DNA from: Mucilaginibacter phenanthrenivorans
GTDB taxonomy: Bacteria > Bacteroidota > Bacteroidia > Sphingobacteriales > Sphingobacteriaceae
Length of the DNA stretch: 64,000 bases
Reading direction: 5' to 3'
Assembly (NCBI RefSeq): GCF_024721155.1
Contig: NZ_JAHVAP010000007.1
Location: 372,001 to 436,000 of the forward strand
A program made the position numbers and the translations under genes. The notes beneath the pieces were generated by a model that was not told the DNA's origin, ran no database searches, and saw only the letters and a list, made by a program, of their open reading frames with translations. Below are positions 58,338 to 64,000 of the stretch, piece by piece. Numbering within the stretch: position 1 is the stretch's first letter; the number at the start of each line of letters is the position of its first letter.

Positions 58338-60998
58338 TTATTGCTTAAGCGACAGGATCCAGCCTATTATTTGTTTGGCTTCTGCCGGTTTCAGCGCGGG
58401 GTGTGCAGGCATGCTCACATCGCCCCAAACACCTGTACCGCCATTGATAACCTTTTGCGTTAAATGCGCCATAGATGCTTTGTTATTCGGGTATTTTTTA
58501 GCAACCTCGGTAAATGCCGGCCCTATCGATTTTTCTGCTACTTTGTGGCAGGTTTTACAATCAAGCGTCATCATTAATGCTTTACCCGGGCTGTTCGCAC
58601 CGATGTTTGACATGTTAGATACCATGCTGCCTGGTGTGATGTTAAGCAGTTTACTTTTTACGGTAGCAGCCTGGTCGTCCGCAACATCAACTGTTGCATT
58701 ATAATTTCCTTTTTTGGTATAAGTATAGATCAGTTTTGGGAGAACGGTTTTTTTGGTAACGCCATTACCCAGGTTCCAGGTGTAGCTCATTTTATCGCCC
58801 TCCGGATCTTTTGCTGCAACCGTAAATACAACGGTAAGTGGTAACGCTCCGTAAGTTTTGCTTGCATTAACCTTGCTGATCTCAGGTGCACGGTTACCAC
58901 GGTTGTAGTCTATTCTCGCCAGGCCTGCGTCAGGGTTCTTCTGGAACCAACCGTTACCATATTCCAGCACATAGATCCTGCCGTCGGGGCCCGCCTCCAT
59001 GTCAATAGGTGCATTAAACTTGGTGGATGGCATAAATGGTTCCATTTTATCAAAATCGCCGTTTGGCTGCAGGGTGATTGCCTTTATCCAACCACGGATC
59101 CAATCGTAAAAGATCACCTTGCTGTTATAGTAATCCGGGAAACGGGTGGCCTTAGGGTACAAATCAGTGTAATATATAGGCCCCGCCATCGTTGTACGAC
59201 CTCCGGAACCTACTTCCGGGAACTCAGGTGATGCAGCATAAGGATACCAGATCATTGCGGGCTGGGCCGGTGGCAGCTCTGGCAAACCTGTATTGTTTTT
59301 TGAATTGTTTATCGGTTTTGCCGGGTCAAATGCCGGACCGGAAACGCCTGTTGCGTAATTATATTCGTGGTAAGAAATATTTGGGCCGATGAAAAGTGGC
59401 CAGCCAAAAAATCCGGCTTTGCGTGCCTGGTTAAATTCATCATAGCCACGCGGGCCTCTGGTAGCAAGGCTGTCGTTATTGGCATCAGGGCCAACTTCGC
59501 CCCAATATAAATTGCTGTTCTTTTTATCCACCGAAATGCGGTACGGGTTCCTGTCGCCCATAACATAAATTTCGGGTCTTGTTTTGGGCTGGCCTGGTTT
59601 AAACAAGTTTCCTTCCGGGATGTCGTAAGTGCCATCCGGCTTCATTTTTATCCTTAGGATCTTTCCGCGCAGATCGTTGGTATTGCCTGCTGAGCGCCTT
59701 GAGTCATAATGATCAAAGCCCGGCCGGTCATCAAGCGGCGCAAAGGCGTGAGTGTTGTAGGGTGGATTTCCATCCTCGTCAAACGGCGTAGAATTATCTC
59801 CGGTCGACAGGAATAGCATATTGTCCGGTCCAAAGGCTATGGAACCACCTGTATGGCAACAGATCTCGCGTTGTGAATAAAGCTGCAATACTATCTTTTC
59901 TGTTTTATTGTCGATGGTATCGTTTACAAATGTAAAACGCGATAAACGATTTACACTGGTATCGGCGGGGCTGTAATAAATATAAATGTAATGATTGTTC
60001 TTAAAGTCCGGATCGGCCTGGATGCCTAAAACGCCTTCTTCGGCATTTACGCCCTTAACATGGGCCTTCCAGTATGCATCTAAAAACCCTGCCTGTTTAA
60101 CTTTTTTGGTGTCGTTTTTATAAAGCAGGATCTCGCCGCGACGCTGGGTTATCAAAATATCCAGGTTCGGTAATACCGTTAATTCGGTAGGCTCAAAAAA
60201 GGTGCCGGTTATCAGCTGGGTTTTTACAAACCGGTTTTCTTCAGGTATGCGTTCCGTAGTAACTTTTGCATAGTTCAATTTAACATGATCGCCGATGGCC
60301 CATTGGATCCCACCAAGGATATGCTTTAAAAAGAGCGGATCGCTGTATGATTCGTCAACGTGGCCAAGCTCGGTATACCATGCCCTGCCGCCGTCATAAT
60401 TATGATACCACGCCATAGGGTGGAATGAACCGTTGATACCGCCGGTGTAGCTGGTTTCGTCAATAGTGATCAGCACATGCAGATCTTTTACAAGATCCTT
60501 GTAATTATACCATTCGTCCTTTCTTTTCCAGGTATCGGGCAGGTGTTTGGTTGAAATATGGGTTTTATCAACCACATGCAAAACCGCTTCCTGTTGTGCC
60601 GGGTGACTAACGAAATAACCGCCGACTAAGCGACCGTACCAATGCCAGTCGTAATTAGCATCAGCTGCAGCATGGATACCTACATAGCCGCCGCCGGCCT
60701 GGATATATCTTTCAAAATCGTTACGCTCGGTAGCTGTAAGTAAATCGCCGGTGGTGCTTAAAAAAACAACGGCGCTGTATTTTTTAAGATTGCTTTCTGT
60801 GAATTTTTTATCGTCGGATGTCGTATCCACACTGAATCCGTTTTCCTGGCCTAATTTAGTGATCGCTGCCACCCCAAGCGGTATAGAAGCATGGTGATAA
60901 CCCGCAGTTTTGGTAAACACCAGGATCTTTGGCTTAATAGGAGCGAAGCCCAGGAATAAAAAGGGGATAAGTACAAGAAAAGTAAATTTAAGACGCAT
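58338..60998 (-). CDS. ThuA domain-PQQ-type sugar dehydrogenase-PKD-cytochrome c fusion
   Basis: An 886-residue exported multidomain protein with a signal peptide (MRLKFTFLVLIPFLFLGFA). Residues about 25-240 are a ThuA-like glutamine-amidotransferase fold (KILVFTKTAGYHHASI, GGGYVGIHAAAD). About 260-690 is a soluble glucose/sorbosone dehydrogenase-type propeller (EEGVLGIQADPDF, CHTGGSIAFGPDNMLFLSTGD, LRGKILRI, GDRNPYRI, YVLEYGNGWF). About 705-795 is a PKD domain (VFTVAAKDPEGD). The C-terminal 73 residues are a class I cytochrome c with CKTCH (814-818) and axial Met863 in DVSMPAHP. The likely role is periplasmic oxidation of a sugar, passing electrons to the fused haem. Catalytic residues in the ThuA part cannot be judged. 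Confidence 0.87.
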   Translation of the reverse strand: MRLKFTFLVLIPFLFLGFAPIKPKILVFTKTAGYHHASIPLGVAAITKLGQENGFSVDTTSDDKKFTESNLKKYSAVVFLSTTGDLLTATERNDFERYIQAGGGYVGIHAAADANYDWHWYGRLVGGYFVSHPAQQEAVLHVVDKTHISTKHLPDTWKRKDEWYNYKDLVKDLHVLITIDETSYTGGINGSFHPMAWYHNYDGGRAWYTELGHVDESYSDPLFLKHILGGIQWAIGDHVKLNYAKVTTERIPEENRFVKTQLITGTFFEPTELTVLPNLDILITQRRGEILLYKNDTKKVKQAGFLDAYWKAHVKGVNAEEGVLGIQADPDFKNNHYIYIYYSPADTSVNRLSRFTFVNDTIDNKTEKIVLQLYSQREICCHTGGSIAFGPDNMLFLSTGDNSTPFDEDGNPPYNTHAFAPLDDRPGFDHYDSRRSAGNTNDLRGKILRIKMKPDGTYDIPEGNLFKPGQPKTRPEIYVMGDRNPYRISVDKKNSNLYWGEVGPDANNDSLATRGPRGYDEFNQARKAGFFGWPLFIGPNISYHEYNYATGVSGPAFDPAKPINNSKNNTGLPELPPAQPAMIWYPYAASPEFPEVGSGGRTTMAGPIYYTDLYPKATRFPDYYNSKVIFYDWIRGWIKAITLQPNGDFDKMEPFMPSTKFNAPIDMEAGPDGRIYVLEYGNGWFQKNPDAGLARIDYNRGNRAPEISKVNASKTYGALPLTVVFTVAAKDPEGDKMSYTWNLGNGVTKKTVLPKLIYTYTKKGNYNATVDVADDQAATVKSKLLNITPGSMVSNMSNIGANSPGKALMMTLDCKTCHKVAEKSIGPAFTEVAKKYPNNKASMAHLTQKVINGGTGVWGDVSMPAHPALKPAEAKQIIGWILSLKQ

Positions 60999-61155
60999 TG
61001 CCTGTTTTTTTAATGATGAAATATGCCGGTAAATATATTGGTTTAACAGGGGCTCAATTTAAATAAAAAAGGGCGAAAATGTGCTTTGAAATTAAAATGA
61101 TACTTAATTGTTACTCACATACTTATGATTTATGAAATCGATTGCGGAAGTGCCT

Positions 61156-61197
61156 GATTTATTGCATGTTTGAGTTTGATTAAACATGTAATAAATC
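61156..61197. repeat. Inverted repeat upstream of the ThuA fusion gene
   Basis: GATTTATTGCATGTTT (61156-61171) and AAACATGTAATAAATC (61182-61197) are complementary at 15 of 16 positions around a 10-nt spacer. It lies 158 bases before the fusion gene's start and about 40 bases after the glycoside hydrolase stop. It could be an operator or a terminator; a T run is lacking. Confidence 0.5.
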
Positions 61198-61235
61198 TGC
61201 AAAAGACATGAAATCTGTGTCAATTAGACGCAATG

Positions 61236-63893
61236 TTAGTTTATCGGGATCGTTTTCTCTTTCAAATTCCATCCGCTCACACTAATCATTGCCGTATTTT
61301 TTATTTTACCGGCATCATAATTAAGGGTGATTGTCTTCTTCTCGCCCGGCAAAACCGATACGTAATTATCGCTATAGAATACGGGCAGCAAACGATTCCC
61401 GGTTTGCGAATTAACCAACGATACCCGGTTGAAAAATGCAACCGGTGCATTGGCTGGATTTGTTAAGGTAACTTCAACTTTACCGGGCCCAATTTGCTTT
61501 GCAGTGGTTTCAACCTGCGAGGCTGCAATCTTTTTTAAACCCGAATAAACGCCTTTTTCATCGGGCAGCCAGTACAGGTTATCGCTTACTATATTTTGCT
61601 TTAGATCAGTCAGTCTAAGTGAAAGAAAAACGCCCTCTTTTTTTGCAAGCGCATCTACCTCTTCCCTTACCGGCACAAAGCCTTTAACCGATTGCGGCTG
61701 GATCTCCTCGAAAACCTGGGTCAGCATTTTTTCCCTTCCCTGCATATCATAGGTTTTAATGGAAAGCATCAGGTCGCGTTTGGTGGTAAAGTTGTTATTT
61801 ACAATAGTCGCCATACCGTTTAATGGGTTGTACATTACGTGCAACGGTTCGCTGCCGCTGTGCAGGCCATATAAACAAGCATTTGGGTCAAGATAATAGT
61901 CGTACATCTGGCCGCGCATGGCTGTCCACGGGTTTTGAGTTTTCCAGATGATGACACCGGTGTACCAATCCCACATGTGGTCGCTAAAGCCTTCCATTAA
62001 TGCGCGGTACTGGTTGTAATTAACCAATTGCGCCTTGGCGGCGAAATCCTTTGCATCTGTAGCCTTTCCATAAGGCTCTATTGACGCATCATAGCCGATA
62101 TATTTGTGATAATCCCAAACGGAATCCACCTTATTTTTCTTTTTATCGGATGAAAATTCCGGCGCTATTAAATTTTCTGTCGGGATAAATCTTTTTAACG
62201 ATTCAAAATCATTGATGCCCACCGAACCGATTTCGGAGTTAAATGGAAATGTATGCACCGACCAAAATGCCGAATCCGGCTGAACACCGTATGGGCCATC
62301 GCCATTGCCGCCAAGCGTATTGAGCGACATTTTATCAGAATTGGAATATTCAACAAACCAACGGGTACCATCAAGCTTTGGCAAAATAGAATCACGAACA
62401 GGCAGCAGGATATCTTCAGGTGGAGTGATCTCATTCCCTCCGCACCAGATAGCCAGTGAAGGATGGTTTCGCACAAGTTTGATTTGATCAACAAGTGATT
62501 TTAAGTATAATTTATGATCATCCGGATATTTGCGACGTGTCCATTGATCTTCCGCCTTCATCGGGTCAAACCAGCGGCCATTTGCATCTCCGGATACCCA
62601 GAAATCCTGGAAAACCAGCATACCGTATTCGTCGCAGGCATTGTAAAACTCCGGTCTTTCAACCAAAGCGCCGCCCCAAACGCGGATGAGGTTTAAATTC
62701 ATATCGTGGTGAAAACGTACTTCTGCGTTATAACGAGCATCCGAAAAGCGCAGCATGGCGTCGGAGATGATCCAATTGCCCCCCTTTATAAAGATCTTTT
62801 GGCCGTTAACTTCAACCTGCCTGCTTTTGGTTTGCTCGTTCCAGCTTGTTTGAATTTCGCGCACGCCAACGTTAACATCAGCCTTGTCCGACGGTTTGTT
62901 TGTGATCAAAAATTGAAGCGATGTTTTATATAGATGGTGATCGCCATAACCATTTGGCCACCATAATTTAGGGTCTTTTAAAACCAGGTCGTTAAGATTT
63001 ACGTCAATTGACGAATTTGCTTTAACGGTGATGCTTTTTGTAATCCGCTGTCCGTCCATCAAAAATTGAAGCACACCGGTTACCGGCTTTGCGGTAGGAT
63101 TGTTCAACGTAGCAGATGATTTAATGATTGCGGGTTGTTGTTTGCCCTCCACCTGCCGAATGCCCGGCACCAGTGTAATTACATGCGGATCGGTAATTCT
63201 TACAGCTCCTGTTGTTTCAATGGTTACCTTATCCCAAATTCCGGTGTTCCTGTCGCGCATTGGTTGGATCCAGTCCCAGCCGGCGGTATACTGCAGACCA
63301 ACGTTTTTGGCTATGCGCCCATCGCCGCCCTGGCCACCATTGGGATTTCCAACCGGATCAGGAGGGTATACCAAAACGGCTAAACGGTTATTGCCAGTTT
63401 TGTTCAGCAACGCCGTAATGTTATACGACTGCCGCAAAAACATACCATAGTGCGTTTGCTTGTTTACTTTTTTTCCATTCAAAAAAACTTCACAGCTATA
63501 ATTAACACCTCTTAAGTTTAGGTAAACCTGGTTGCTGCCAATAGGTGCAGCCTGGGTAAAATCCCTTACAAACCAATAAGTATAATAATCCCGCCCCGTA
63601 TCATAAATATCCTTAATGTGAGCATTGTTCATCCCCCAAAAAGGGTCAGGAACCAGTTTGTTATTTAGCAGTGTAGTTAAAACCGTGCCCGGAACGGTAG
63701 CATTTAGCCAGCTATCTACTGAGAATTCGGGTTTCGAAACCTGTGTACCATTTGCATGTACGTTAGCTAACTTTTGGCATTTCCAGCCGTCATTAAGTTC
63801 GTATTTGTTTTGCGCTGACGCCTTGGTAAAGACTAACGAAAAAAGGATAAAGTAAAACAGGGAGTTTTTTGAAAAGTATTTTATAGCAGCCAT
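61236..63893 (-). CDS. Glycoside hydrolase family 2 protein (exo-beta-glucosaminidase/mannosidase-like)
   Basis: An 885-residue exported enzyme with a signal peptide ending ASAQN. Family 2 layout: a sugar-binding domain (about 30-210, with TVPGTVLTTL and LNLRGVNYSCEVFLNG), an immunoglobulin-like domain (KLWWPNGYGDHHLY), then the TIM barrel. Barrel marks are NLIRVWGGALVE, EYGMLVFQDFW and NHPSLAIWCGGNE, whose Glu488 should be the acid/base. Glu579 in IAPEFSS is the likely nucleophile. C-terminal beta domains follow. The long WNEQT and MWDWYTG features resemble exo-beta-D-glucosaminidases and mannosidases more than galactosidases. A periplasmic role in trimming glycans is likely. About 105 bases of non-coding sequence remain to the right edge. 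Confidence 0.87.
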   Translation of the reverse strand: MAAIKYFSKNSLFYFILFSLVFTKASAQNKYELNDGWKCQKLANVHANGTQVSKPEFSVDSWLNATVPGTVLTTLLNNKLVPDPFWGMNNAHIKDIYDTGRDYYTYWFVRDFTQAAPIGSNQVYLNLRGVNYSCEVFLNGKKVNKQTHYGMFLRQSYNITALLNKTGNNRLAVLVYPPDPVGNPNGGQGGDGRIAKNVGLQYTAGWDWIQPMRDRNTGIWDKVTIETTGAVRITDPHVITLVPGIRQVEGKQQPAIIKSSATLNNPTAKPVTGVLQFLMDGQRITKSITVKANSSIDVNLNDLVLKDPKLWWPNGYGDHHLYKTSLQFLITNKPSDKADVNVGVREIQTSWNEQTKSRQVEVNGQKIFIKGGNWIISDAMLRFSDARYNAEVRFHHDMNLNLIRVWGGALVERPEFYNACDEYGMLVFQDFWVSGDANGRWFDPMKAEDQWTRRKYPDDHKLYLKSLVDQIKLVRNHPSLAIWCGGNEITPPEDILLPVRDSILPKLDGTRWFVEYSNSDKMSLNTLGGNGDGPYGVQPDSAFWSVHTFPFNSEIGSVGINDFESLKRFIPTENLIAPEFSSDKKKNKVDSVWDYHKYIGYDASIEPYGKATDAKDFAAKAQLVNYNQYRALMEGFSDHMWDWYTGVIIWKTQNPWTAMRGQMYDYYLDPNACLYGLHSGSEPLHVMYNPLNGMATIVNNNFTTKRDLMLSIKTYDMQGREKMLTQVFEEIQPQSVKGFVPVREEVDALAKKEGVFLSLRLTDLKQNIVSDNLYWLPDEKGVYSGLKKIAASQVETTAKQIGPGKVEVTLTNPANAPVAFFNRVSLVNSQTGNRLLPVFYSDNYVSVLPGEKKTITLNYDAGKIKNTAMISVSGWNLKEKTIPIN

Positions 63894-64000
63894 TAGGGAA
63901 TGTTAATGGCCTAAAGGTAAAAATAAATCCTTTTTTATGATCACCAGTTTAAAACTATGTATGCGAATAGATGTTTGCGCTAATACATATAGAAATGCGA

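Overview
The window is a stretch of bacterial chromosome from a member of the Bacteroidota, most likely family Sphingobacteriaceae and close to Mucilaginibacter or Pedobacter (genus inferred from memory of gene content, not from a search). The signs are a type IX secretion plug protein, lipoprotein-type TamL barrels, large FtsX-type permeases without ATPases, a Pls-type peptide synthetase, poor Shine-Dalgarno sites, and promoters of the form TTG-N19/21-TAnnTTTG in front of tRNA genes. No rRNA operon, prophage, insertion sequence or CRISPR array is visible. The first gene is cut by the left edge.

Layout. 1-5.7 kb: partial Hsp15-like RNA-binding protein, an AT-rich gap, an exopolysaccharide sugar-phosphate transferase, guanine deaminase, an OmpH/Skp-like lipoprotein and gyrB. 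5.7-19.8 kb, nearly all minus strand: a retropepsin-like protease overlapping a PAS sensor that lacks a kinase domain, a TamL-TamB pair, the type IX secretion plug, an ABC-F ATPase and a Tat-exported SGNH esterase. 19.9-25.1 kb: pyrD, a SUKH-like protein, an unlisted 57-residue basic protein, tRNA-Cys, and an RNA methyltransferase head to head with a second TamL-like barrel. 25.1-29.7 kb: a three-gene sulfation operon (APS kinase, sulfotransferase, DUF5672), a six-bladed NHL lipoprotein and two small unknowns.

30.2-39.8 kb: a Pls/PosA-family peptide synthetase; a SAM-I riboswitch whose only same-strand downstream feature is a second, diverged tRNA-Cys gene; then, on the minus strand, an Anbu (proteasome-like)-transglutaminase pair, a YdcF protein and twin secreted proteins built from a shared 29-residue repeat. 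40-49 kb: three FtsX/MacB-type permeases with an Omp85-like barrel between the second and third, then tRNA-Arg(CCG). 49.3-64 kb: a 2016-residue alpha-2-macroglobulin with a thioester motif, a TonB-dependent receptor, a ThuA-sugar dehydrogenase-PKD-cytochrome c fusion and a family 2 glycoside hydrolase.

How the genes work together: most of the window concerns the cell envelope (outer-membrane biogenesis, surface polysaccharide, secretion, sulfation, envelope protection and glycan use). The least explained signals lie between genes. One is the SAM riboswitch/tRNA-Cys arrangement, with a 107-nt insert in the aptamer loop. Another is a recurring pattern in which a gap carries its own family of short degenerate words arranged as facing arms. 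A third is a pair of hairpins with different stems but the same tip. All domain calls come from reading motifs; no database search was possible.
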